A DNA stretch of 64,000 nucleotides, taken from NCBI RefSeq assembly GCF_900312745.1, contig NZ_OMPD01000014.1:2418001-2482000 (forward strand). Direction: 5' to 3'. Origin of the DNA: Aquimarina sp. AU58. GTDB taxonomy: Bacteria > Bacteroidota > Bacteroidia > Flavobacteriales > Flavobacteriaceae. The first letter of the stretch is position 1; each line of letters opens with the position of its first letter. Positions 24,835 through 33,461 of this stretch are shown one piece after another. The translations under genes were made by a program, and so were the position numbers. The notes below the pieces were generated by a model. It did no database searches. It had not been told where the DNA came from and worked only from the letters and a program-made list of their open reading frames with translations.

Positions 24835-26070
24835 TTATTCGTATCTCAAAGATTCTATAGGGTCTTGTTTTGCTGCTTTTACTGCAGGGTACAATCCAGA
24901 AACAACTGCAATAACAAAAGAAATAGTAGTGGCCGCAAATATGGCGAGCCAGGGAGTGCTAAAGGAAAAATTAGCAGCAGCCGAAATCCCTCCGCCAATC
25001 AGGATTCCCAGAATAATACCCACAAGGCCACCAATTTGACCGATAATAATGGTTTCCATAAAAAACTGACCTGCAATAGTATGTTTTTTAGCTCCCAACG
25101 CTTTTCTTACCCCAATTTCCCGGGTTCGTTCGGTTACAGAAACCAACATAATATTCATTAAGGCAATTGAAGAACCAAATATGGTAATAATACTAATAAT
25201 CCAGGCAGCATAATACAGATAAACAGTAATACTAGCTATTCGGTTTAATAAGTCATCACTGCGTTCAAGTCCAAAATTATTTTCTTCAATTGGATTTAAT
25301 TTTCTTATGTTTCTAAAAGTGAGAATGGCTTCATCTTGAGCGCCTTCTAGAAATTGTTTATCATCTACCTTTACGCTAATACCATAATTAATATTAGGGA
25401 GTGTAAAAATAGATCTCGCTATCTGCAAAGGAATAAGGACTCGTAAATCCTGATTATTTCTAAATGTGGCTCCTTTACTCTCCAGAAGTCCAATTACTTT
25501 AAATTTTACTCCTCGAATACTTATGGTTTTTCCCAAAGGATTTGTATCCTTAAATAAATTCTTTTTGAAATCAGATCCGATGAGACACACATGATTATTA
25601 TTTTCTACATCAAAAAAAGTAAAATTTCTACCATTGTCTATTTCAGTTCCTGTGTTTTCAAGATAATTTTCATTAATGCCTACTACAGATACTTCTGGAT
25701 CGGTTTTTTTACTTTCATATTTTACTTCGGCATTACGTGTGCCAGTGAAGTGAATAGAGGTTTTAGAGAAAGGATAACTAAACTTATCTTTAAATTCTTT
25801 TACATTACGATAACTAATAATAGGATTGATTTTGTCTCGATCCCGACTATTTCTTGTGTTAAATTCGTAACGCTGGATATTAAAAGTATTAGCACCCATT
25901 GAAGCAAAATCTCCAGAAATTGTATTTTCTAAAGCACCAACCAAAGTAAGTATTCCAACCAATGATGTAATACCAATTGCAATGATTAATATAGTAAGAA
26001 CAGTTCGTAGAACTTGCCCTTTTATCGAGTCCATTGCGATTCTGATATTTTCTCTAAAAAGTGAAAACAT
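24835..26070 (-). CDS. MacB/FtsX-type ABC transporter permease
   Basis: The 411-aa protein has the MacB layout. One N-terminal membrane helix (about 20-45, 'TVLTILIIAIGITSLVGILTLV') precedes a periplasmic MacB_PCD domain (about 46-280) with 'SMGANTFNIQRYEF' and 'VSVVGINENYLENTGTEIDNGRNF'. The FtsX-type permease domain follows with three helices (about 285-400), including the 'SVTERTREIGVRKALGAKK' coupling loop. Such permeases work with a cytoplasmic ATPase as mechanotransmission ABC systems exporting lipoproteins, peptides or small molecules. No ATPase gene is adjacent, so it must be encoded elsewhere. Confidence 0.88.
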   Translation of the reverse strand: MFSLFRENIRIAMDSIKGQVLRTVLTILIIAIGITSLVGILTLVGALENTISGDFASMGANTFNIQRYEFNTRNSRDRDKINPIISYRNVKEFKDKFSYPFSKTSIHFTGTRNAEVKYESKKTDPEVSVVGINENYLENTGTEIDNGRNFTFFDVENNNHVCLIGSDFKKNLFKDTNPLGKTISIRGVKFKVIGLLESKGATFRNNQDLRVLIPLQIARSIFTLPNINYGISVKVDDKQFLEGAQDEAILTFRNIRKLNPIEENNFGLERSDDLLNRIASITVYLYYAAWIISIITIFGSSIALMNIMLVSVTERTREIGVRKALGAKKHTIAGQFFMETIIIGQIGGLVGIILGILIGGGISAAANFSFSTPWLAIFAATTISFVIAVVSGLYPAVKAAKQDPIESLRYE

Positions 26071-26385
26071 AATAGTTTTTAATAGTGAGTTCTTTATATA
26101 GGACTACAAAACGTGTTTAAAGTTACTCAAAAAACCAGATTTTTTATAAGTATTGATCCACGTCTTTATACTTTTTTTAGATATTTGCAGCTCGAAATAG
26201 CAGGTAGATATTAGGGAGTAGTTAATGGTTTGTAGCTATGGTGCTGATCCTTAACTATCTAATCGCTGTTTGTATACAGATTAAAATGACATATGAGTAC
26301 TGTATAGAATAGTATATTTGCATGCTTTACAAATTTGATAAACATGGTGATATATCTTCTATCGGCTCTTAATAAAAACTAGATA
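26071..26385. other. Intergenic region between divergent permease and hisS genes
   Basis: These 315 AT-rich bases contain no gene-like ORF or RNA fold that I can support. A TATATTTG box at 26313-26320 is 65 bases upstream of hisS and could be its -7 element, but there is no matching TTTG at the -33 distance. Confidence 0.4.
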
Positions 26386-27756
26386 ATGGCACAAAAACCA
26401 TCAATACCAAAAGGAACACGTGACTTTTCGCCTATAGAAGTGGCTAAGAGAAGTTATATTATGAATGTTATCAAATCACAGTTTCAATTATTTGGTTTTC
26501 ATCCTATCGAAACTCCTAGTTTTGAGAATAGTGATACCTTGATGGGCAAATATGGAGAAGAAGGAGATCGATTGATTTTTAAAATATTAAATAGTGGTGA
26601 TTATCTAAATAAAGTGGATGAAGCTTTATATTCATCTAAGAATAGTACTAAAATAACTACCAAGATCAGCGAAAAAGCACTTCGTTATGATCTTACCGTA
26701 CCGTTTGCACGTTATGTTGTACAACATCAGAATGAAATTGATTTTCCGTTTAAGAGATATCAAATGCAGCCCGTATGGAGGGCAGATAGGCCACAAAAAG
26801 GACGTTTTAGAGAATTTTATCAATGTGATGCAGATGTGGTAGGAAGTACTTCTTTATGGCAAGAAGTTGATTTTGTTAAACTATATGATTCGGTTTTTGC
26901 CAAATTAAAACTTGAAGGAGTAACCATTAAAATTAATAATCGTAAAATCCTATCTGGTATTGCAGAGGTAATAGGAGCGAGCGATAAACTAATTGATTTT
27001 ACAGTTGCCCTGGATAAATTAGATAAAATTGGTGAAGATGGAGTAAAAAAAGAGATGTTAAATAAAGGGATTTCTGAAGCTGCTATAGAAAGTGTAAAAC
27101 CACTTTTCAACTTTACAGGGACAACTTCAGAAAAGCTTGATAAATTGCGAAATATGTTAGCTTCTTCTGAAGAAGGAATGCAGGGAGTAGAAGAATTACA
27201 ATTTATAATTAATGCTTTTAAGGAGATTCCTTTGGAGACTGCAACTTTGGACCTTGATGTTACACTAGCGAGAGGATTAAACTATTATACAGGAGCTATT
27301 TTTGAAGTATCGGCACCAGATACTGTAAAAATGGGATCTATTGGCGGTGGAGGTCGATACGATGATCTAACGGGAATTTTTGGATTAAAAAATATTAGTG
27401 GTGTAGGAATTTCTTTTGGTTTGGATAGAATTTATCTTGTTCTTGAAGAATTAGGATTGTTTCCAGAAACTGTTGCACCTTCGACCAAAGCGTTATTCAT
27501 AAATTTTGGAGAAGAAGAAGCATTTTATTGCTTAAAAACAGTTAATATGCTTAGAAATGATAACATAATTGCTGAGCTATATCCCGATAATGCCAAAATG
27601 AAAAAACAAATGGGGTATGCAAATAAAAGAGCGATACCTTATGTCGTACTTGCGGGATCTTCTGAGATGAATAATAATACATTTACGGTCAAGGATATGC
27701 AATCCGGAACTCAAAAAGAAATGGATTTAAAGGAATTAAAAGAGCTTTTACGATAA
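26386..27756 (+). CDS. hisS: Histidyl-tRNA synthetase
   Basis: The 456-aa class II synthetase charges tRNA-His. Visible motifs are the N-terminal 'PKGTRDFSP', motif 1 region 'FGFHPIETPSFEN', and the ATP-site motif 2 'VWRADRPQKGRFREFYQCDADV'. The histidine-specific 'LARGLNYYTGAIFEV', 'IGGGGRYDDL' and motif 3 'GVGISFGLDRIYL' follow, then a C-terminal anticodon-binding domain (about 365-456, 'YPDNAKMKKQMGYANKRAIPYVVLAG'). The start MAQKPSIPKGTRDF is typical for Bacteroidetes HisS. Confidence 0.97.
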   Translation: MAQKPSIPKGTRDFSPIEVAKRSYIMNVIKSQFQLFGFHPIETPSFENSDTLMGKYGEEGDRLIFKILNSGDYLNKVDEALYSSKNSTKITTKISEKALRYDLTVPFARYVVQHQNEIDFPFKRYQMQPVWRADRPQKGRFREFYQCDADVVGSTSLWQEVDFVKLYDSVFAKLKLEGVTIKINNRKILSGIAEVIGASDKLIDFTVALDKLDKIGEDGVKKEMLNKGISEAAIESVKPLFNFTGTTSEKLDKLRNMLASSEEGMQGVEELQFIINAFKEIPLETATLDLDVTLARGLNYYTGAIFEVSAPDTVKMGSIGGGGRYDDLTGIFGLKNISGVGISFGLDRIYLVLEELGLFPETVAPSTKALFINFGEEEAFYCLKTVNMLRNDNIIAELYPDNAKMKKQMGYANKRAIPYVVLAGSSEMNNNTFTVKDMQSGTQKEMDLKELKELLR

Positions 27757-27846
27757 TTTTTTTCTTATTTTTAAGAAATAAAATACTAAATTAACGTTAC
27801 TAATTATAACATTAATTTAACTATATATTGTCTTAAAACTAGAATT

Positions 27847-28329
27847 ATGAAAACCCCTATTTTATCCATTTTCCTTTGCCTGATACTATTATCTGTAGTT
27901 TCTTGCAAAAAAGATCCTAAAACAGATACCGTAGATCCTGTAGAAATCCCTAGAGGTGATACCTCTAATTTTATCGAAGAAACTGAAAAAGAAAAGAAAC
28001 CTGTAGTTAAAAAGAAGAAAAAAACAACTAAAGATAAAAAGGCTACAGAAGATGATAATACACTACACATACCAGGAATTTTTGATACTACAGATAACTC
28101 TTATTCTAAAAAATATATAAAAGATTATGAACGCTATGTGGAAAACTATAAGAAAGCTGTAGAAGCAAATGATATGGATTCTTTTCTTAAATTAAGTGAT
28201 GCAAGTAGTGATCTTAGTAAGCAATATAACCGTCTTATGAATATACTTCCGGGAGAGGAAATACAAAAACTCAGTGAATATATGCAAGTTAAATCAGAAC
28301 AACTTGCAGAATTATCTTCTAAAATGTAA
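27847..28329 (+). CDS. Small lipoprotein with Lys-rich linker, unknown function
   Basis: The 160-aa protein has a lipoprotein signal with lipobox 'VVSC' (Cys at about residue 20). A charged, low-complexity linker (about 40-75, KKKKKTTKDKK) follows, then a helical C-terminal region (about 95-160). The Lys residues directly after Cys are not the SDEEE-like surface-export signal described for some Bacteroidetes lipoproteins, so a periplasmic-facing location is likely. I recognise no domain family. It is the last ordinary gene before the large duplicated locus and probably not part of it, because about 390 non-coding bases intervene. Confidence 0.7.
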   Translation: MKTPILSIFLCLILLSVVSCKKDPKTDTVDPVEIPRGDTSNFIEETEKEKKPVVKKKKKTTKDKKATEDDNTLHIPGIFDTTDNSYSKKYIKDYERYVENYKKAVEANDMDSFLKLSDASSDLSKQYNRLMNILPGEEIQKLSEYMQVKSEQLAELSSKM

Positions 28330-28562
28330 CTTCTTAGATTCAGTGTTTTCAAAAGGGAATAAGTAATCGTCCATTTCTCTTTTGATTCATAATACCGACC
28401 TATTTAAGACACCAAAAATGCTAGGTGTATTGAGTTTTTTTAATTCTTTACACCTGCTTTTGTGCTTGGTTTTTATATTCAATCTTAACAATATTGTTTA
28501 TGTCGTGTGCTTTTGATTTTAATTCCTAAAAAACAACTAATACACTAAATAATGTGCTTTTT

Positions 28563-28580
28563 TTCACTGAATTCAGTGAA
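28563..28580. promoter_or_regulatory. Perfect 18-bp palindrome upstream of operon copy 1
   Basis: TTCACTGAATTCAGTGAA is fully self-complementary with no loop. It is followed by a T-run and then TATATTTG at 28602-28609. Its position over the expected -33 region of the operon promoter fits a repressor or activator operator; a terminator hairpin is less likely because there is no loop. The rest of 28330-28721 holds no gene I can support. Confidence 0.5.
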
Positions 28581-28584
28581 TTTT

Positions 28585-28609
28585 TTTGTTATTGAGATGT
28601 ATATATTTG
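28585..28609 (+). promoter_or_regulatory. Candidate promoter for operon copy 1
   Basis: TATATTTG at 28602-28609 fits the Bacteroidetes -7 box. A TTTG at 28585-28588 is nearby, but 13 bases is shorter than the usual 19, so this promoter may need an activator. The leader to the gene A start is about 112 bases. Confidence 0.4.
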
Positions 28610-28721
28610 CACCGAATGTTAACTCTTTAAAACTTTTAAATGCCAATATAGATAGCAATACTATAGTGGTTTTAGAGATTTTAAGTATATAATTATTGTA
28701 TCACCACTTTTTATTATTCTT

Positions 28722-31700
28722 ATGAAAATAAAAGTACTTCTAATCTTATCTTGGATAGTCCCTACACTACTATATCCTTTTAGTAATGGAAAAGATTCAC
28801 TTACCGTTAAAACAGATAAAAGAGAAAAAGTAGTAACAGAAAATACAGCAATTTCTAAGTTTGTTAAATTCCCCGAACTGGATAAAAAATTCCCTCTAAA
28901 AAATACGATAGACATCTCCTATGCTCCGGAATTTACATTTAGTAATATCAAGAAAGAATATAATGCTCCAGGGGAATTAGTTAATCAAGGGAAAGAAGAA
29001 GCTAAAGTTGGTTTTGAAGAAATAGATAAAGAAGGGAAATGGGTAACATCATTTAGTAATGAAGATATACAAACATTACCAGTCGGAGTAAAATATATAG
29101 CAAACGAAGTCGAATACCAGCTCGGTTTTACTAAAGCCAGATTTAATAAAGAATATACAGAACTCACTGTTTTTGTTAGGGTTATTCTTCCTCAGACAGA
29201 CGAAAAAGGAGATCCTATAGAGATTTTTTTTGGAGCTAATAATGTAAAACTTTCACACCAGGGAGGACTAATGGGAGATGCCAATTTGGTATTACTTGGA
29301 GATGTGTTTATACCTTTTAATGGTGGTAATTGGCTACTGTCATTAAAAGGAGGGTTTGATTTTAAAACCGGAGATACCCAAAACAAAACATTTGTAACGA
29401 TTAATTGCGACGGGGTAAAAGAAATGAGATTGGATGGAGAAGTTCAATTTTCTCGTAATATGTTACTTCCGGTAGATAATAAAGGAAAGCTTTTAGAAGA
29501 AACCAGATCTTATACTGGTGCAGATAATAAAATTAGGCAGATACCTAATAGAGTACGCGGAAATTTTAAAGCAGTAGCGTCAAATTGGAATGATCTGATC
29601 GTAGAGATCGGAATTACACCATTTGTTCTGACCAATCAGAAAGACAAATTTATGTTTTCGCTAAACAAAGCAGTATTTGATTTTAGTGATCTAAGAACAG
29701 AAAATGTTACTTTTCCAAAGCACTATTACGAAAAAGGACTTTTATTACCCAGTGAAGAAGCATGGAGAGGAGTATTTGTAGAGTCACTAGAAGTAGTACT
29801 TCCAAAAGAGTTTAAAACAAAGGAAAGTATTTCTAAAAACGAGAGAGTACGTTTTGAAGCTGCTAACTTACTAATCGATAGTTACGGGGTTTCTGGTCAA
29901 TTTGCTGCCGAAAATATAATCCCTTTAGAATCAGGAAGAACATCAGAATCTAAGGCATGGGCTTTCTCTGTTGATAAGATTGGTATCGAGCTGGCTTCGA
30001 ATAGATTAATAGGAGCAGATTTTAGTGGCCGTATCTTACTCCCTATTTCTGATAAAGGAAAAGAACAGAATAGTGATGAGAAAATGGGATTGGGATATAA
30101 AGGAATTATATCAGAAGAAGAATATGGTCTTGTCGTTTCTACTTTAGATACATTACAATTTGATGTATTTCAGGCCAAAGCAGAATTATTACCTAATTCT
30201 GCCGTAGAATTAAAGGTTGAAGATGGCTCTTTTTTGCCCAAAGCTATCCTTAATGGAAGAATGGCTATTTCTGCTAGTCAAAAAGAATCATTGGCTAATG
30301 AAGGGAAAAAAACAGATGATGATGCAACTGTTCAATTTAAAGGAATCGAATTTCAAAATTTGGTACTTCAGACCACATCACCAATTATAAAAGTAGATTA
30401 TTTTGGATATAAAGATGAAGTGAAGCTAAGCAGTTTTCCTGTATCGATAGCTGATATTGCTTTTACTTCAAATGAGTATGAAGCAGGAATTGAATTTGAT
30501 CTAAAGGTAAATCTGATGGGGAAAGGGTTTGCTGCCGATGCTCGTTTAGGAATTTTTGGAAAGTTTGAAGAAGAAGAGTATAAGCAAAGATGGAAATATG
30601 ACAGGTTAGACATTTCTGAAATTCATCTTGTAGCAGATATGGGGGCTATACAATTAGAAGGTTCTTTACTGCTAATGGATAATGATCCGGTGTATGGAGA
30701 TGGTTTTTCTGCAGAAATCACGGGTACGTTTGGTAGTTTTGGACCACTGAGCTGTAAAGCGATTTTTGGGAAAAATGAATTCAGATATTGGTATGTTGAT
30801 GCTGCGATAAAAGGTTTAAAAATACAAGCCGGACCGTTTCAAATAAATGGGTTTGCCGGTGGTGCTTTCTATAGAATGAGTAGAAGACCTAATGCAGGTC
30901 CTGATTTTTCACCTTCTGGGCTTTCTTATATTCCTGATGAATCTACACGATTGGGGGTAAAAGCAGCTGTTTTTGCAGCAATCGGAGATGAAAGCGCAAT
31001 TGCAGTAAGTGCCGGTTTTGAAATAGAATTTAATAAAAGCGGAGGTGTAAATAGACTTGGGTTTTATGGAGAAGCACAGGCTATGAAAGCATTTAGTTTT
31101 GAAAATCCTGTAGCAAAACTTTCAGAAAAACTTAGTGGAATGGTAGATAATGAAATGGTAAATGGCATTATGGATACCAAAGCAGGCAAAACATTCATGG
31201 ATAAAGCAACAGAAGAATATCCTGAAGAAATTGTAGGAGAAGTAGCAATTAGTGCAAAATTAGCCATGGAACTTGATTTTGTTAACAAGTCATTTCATGC
31301 TACACTGGATCTATATGTTAATGTAGGTAGTGTTATTGTAGGAAGAGCATCCAGAGGTCGAGCCGGATGGGGGGTTGTACATATATCTCCAGATGAATGG
31401 TATGTTCATATGGGGACACCAACAGATAGATTAGGTCTAAAAATGGGAATTGGCCCTCTTTCTATGGAAACAGGAGGATACTTTATGACAGGAGATCGAA
31501 TACCAGGTAGCCCACCTCCGCCACCCGAAGTAGCCCAGATACTTGGAGTAGAAGCAGAAGTTTTGGACTATATGCGAGACGAAAATGCATTGGGAGATGG
31601 TAGAGGTTTTGCCTTTGGAAGTGATTTTAAACTAGATACTGGAGATCTACGATTCCTTATTTTTTACGCACGTTTTCAGGCTGGTTTAGGATTCGATATC

Positions 31701-33461
31701 ATGCTTAAGGATTATGGAGACGCTCGCTGTGTAAATACAGGTGATGAAGTTGGGATTAACGGATGGTATGCTAACGGACAAGCATATGCATATTTACAAG
31801 GAGAACTCGGGATTCGAATCAAATTATTTTTTATAAAGAAAAAGATTCCGATTATAAAAGGAGGAACAGCAATACTAATGCAAGCCAAAGGTCCAAATCC
31901 GTTTTGGATGCGTGGATATGCAGGAGGGTATTTTGATTTACTCGGAGGGCTGGTAAAAGGAAGCTATCGATTTAAAATTACATTAGGTAAAGAATGTGAG
32001 TTTGAAGATGCAGCACCATTAGGAGGTATAAAAATGATTACAGATCTTACTCCTAAAGATGGGGATAATGATGTCGATGTTTTTGCAGCTCCACAAGCAA
32101 CATTTGCAATGAAAGTAAATCAACCTATTGTAATTCCTGAGGATGATGGCGATAAAACATACAAAGTTATTCTAGAAAGGTTTACCGTTGTAGATGAAAC
32201 CGAAAAAGAGATTATAGGAGGATTAGAGTGGGGGTATATGAATGATAGAGCAACATTTATCTCTGATGATATTTTGCCTCCGGCAACTAAACTAAAAGCT
32301 ACTGTAGAAGTAAGCTTTCAGGAAAAAATAGATGGAGTCTTTCAAACTATTTTAGAAGATGGTCAGAAAGTGATTGAGATTGAAGAGAGAAATTTTACAA
32401 CAGGTACAGCTCCAGACCATATTCCTTTACATAATATACAATATTCCTATCCCGTAGTAGATCAACAATTATTCTATTCTGGAGAATATAATACCGGATA
32501 TATACAATTACAACGAGGACAAGATTATCTCTTTGATAACACACAATGGCAAAGTATAGTAAAATATATAGATGATAACGGAAGAATAGAAGAGTCTGCT
32601 TTTAACTATAATAATTCTGGAAATAAGGTAAGCTATACTATACCAAAAACCAGTAAAGAGACTAAGTATTTAATGACCATAGTAAGTACTACCAAATCTT
32701 CAAAAGATCCGAATCAAGATAAAACCAGTACAGAGACCAAAGATTTGGGTGAAAGTAATACTCTCGAAATTCGAAAAAATAATGCTCAAAATGTTATAAA
32801 AGAAGGTGAAATAGAAAGGCTGAGTTACGAATTTAAGTCAAGTGAGTATAAAACCTTTGCCGCAAAAGTGAAAGATATAAGTGTTACAGATAATGATTGG
32901 GGAAAAATTACTTCTGATGTCGTATACTTAACGTCTAAGATAAAAAATCATGAAGGTTTTGATATCGTAGAACTTAGAGGAAATAAATATTCAGAAAAGA
33001 AATCTTTGGTAGTAGTAGAATCTACACTAAAAGATGAGTATTTGATAGAAGATATAGATCCCATATTATATCGATATTATGGAATAAGTAAAAAGTATAC
33101 GATTAGTAGAGATCCTTCGATTTTAGGGTTTATACCCAAAAGAGCTCTACCCATTAGTTCAAATTATATTACTAGCCTAGAACACGGGGTGGATCTAAAT
33201 TGGAGAGCGATTAATTTCCCATATCGATATAATTTACCAGAAGTATATAAAGTTGATTATTTAGATGTAAGAAATAAAGTGATGAATGATTATGTAGATG
33301 GAGTTATTCCTGCTAATGATCCTGCACTACAAATATTGGATAGCGAATATCTATTTATGAGATATGGAAATTATAATGTAAAACTTACTTATATGCTTCC
33401 TGGTGGAATAACAGGAAGTAGTGCATATTATAAATTTAAAAACCCAATGAAAATACGTTAA
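28722..33461 (+). CDS. Gene A (copy 1): giant secreted protein with Ig-like region
   Basis: The 1,579-aa product has an N-terminal signal-like helix (MKIKVLLILSWIVPTLLYPF). Residues to about 870 are beta-rich with recurring 'F(K/E)GI...LQTTSPIIKVDYFGY' and 'DNDPVYGDGF...FG...YWYVDAAIKGL' elements, suggesting long stacked sheets. A highly conserved block follows at about 874-915 (RGRAGWGVVHISPDEWYVHMGTP split over positions 878-900), then a proline-rich SPPPPP loop at 930-935. An Ig-like region (about 1105-1225, 'ITDLTPKDGDNDVDVF...DDILPPATKLKATVEVSF') resembles Big_5-type domains. The C-terminal ~350 residues are unassigned. No T9SS sorting tail is seen. The stop overlaps gene B's start by one base (TAATG). 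A full-length paralogue is at 49368-54245. Function unknown; a structural surface component is my inference. Confidence 0.75.
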   Translation: MKIKVLLILSWIVPTLLYPFSNGKDSLTVKTDKREKVVTENTAISKFVKFPELDKKFPLKNTIDISYAPEFTFSNIKKEYNAPGELVNQGKEEAKVGFEEIDKEGKWVTSFSNEDIQTLPVGVKYIANEVEYQLGFTKARFNKEYTELTVFVRVILPQTDEKGDPIEIFFGANNVKLSHQGGLMGDANLVLLGDVFIPFNGGNWLLSLKGGFDFKTGDTQNKTFVTINCDGVKEMRLDGEVQFSRNMLLPVDNKGKLLEETRSYTGADNKIRQIPNRVRGNFKAVASNWNDLIVEIGITPFVLTNQKDKFMFSLNKAVFDFSDLRTENVTFPKHYYEKGLLLPSEEAWRGVFVESLEVVLPKEFKTKESISKNERVRFEAANLLIDSYGVSGQFAAENIIPLESGRTSESKAWAFSVDKIGIELASNRLIGADFSGRILLPISDKGKEQNSDEKMGLGYKGIISEEEYGLVVSTLDTLQFDVFQAKAELLPNSAVELKVEDGSFLPKAILNGRMAISASQKESLANEGKKTDDDATVQFKGIEFQNLVLQTTSPIIKVDYFGYKDEVKLSSFPVSIADIAFTSNEYEAGIEFDLKVNLMGKGFAADARLGIFGKFEEEEYKQRWKYDRLDISEIHLVADMGAIQLEGSLLLMDNDPVYGDGFSAEITGTFGSFGPLSCKAIFGKNEFRYWYVDAAIKGLKIQAGPFQINGFAGGAFYRMSRRPNAGPDFSPSGLSYIPDESTRLGVKAAVFAAIGDESAIAVSAGFEIEFNKSGGVNRLGFYGEAQAMKAFSFENPVAKLSEKLSGMVDNEMVNGIMDTKAGKTFMDKATEEYPEEIVGEVAISAKLAMELDFVNKSFHATLDLYVNVGSVIVGRASRGRAGWGVVHISPDEWYVHMGTPTDRLGLKMGIGPLSMETGGYFMTGDRIPGSPPPPPEVAQILGVEAEVLDYMRDENALGDGRGFAFGSDFKLDTGDLRFLIFYARFQAGLGFDIMLKDYGDARCVNTGDEVGINGWYANGQAYAYLQGELGIRIKLFFIKKKIPIIKGGTAILMQAKGPNPFWMRGYAGGYFDLLGGLVKGSYRFKITLGKECEFEDAAPLGGIKMITDLTPKDGDNDVDVFAAPQATFAMKVNQPIVIPEDDGDKTYKVILERFTVVDETEKEIIGGLEWGYMNDRATFISDDILPPATKLKATVEVSFQEKIDGVFQTILEDGQKVIEIEERNFTTGTAPDHIPLHNIQYSYPVVDQQLFYSGEYNTGYIQLQRGQDYLFDNTQWQSIVKYIDDNGRIEESAFNYNNSGNKVSYTIPKTSKETKYLMTIVSTTKSSKDPNQDKTSTETKDLGESNTLEIRKNNAQNVIKEGEIERLSYEFKSSEYKTFAAKVKDISVTDNDWGKITSDVVYLTSKIKNHEGFDIVELRGNKYSEKKSLVVVESTLKDEYLIEDIDPILYRYYGISKKYTISRDPSILGFIPKRALPISSNYITSLEHGVDLNWRAINFPYRYNLPEVYKVDYLDVRNKVMNDYVDGVIPANDPALQILDSEYLFMRYGNYNVKLTYMLPGGITGSSAYYKFKNPMKIR

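Noticed and set aside
24827..25161. Plus-strand ORFs opposite the ABC permease
   Set aside because: They mirror the permease's conserved FtsX region on the other strand and have no motifs or promoter of their own.
26313..26320. TATATTTG as a definite hisS promoter
   Set aside because: No TTTG or TTG at the expected -33 spacing and a 65-base leader; left as a mention only.
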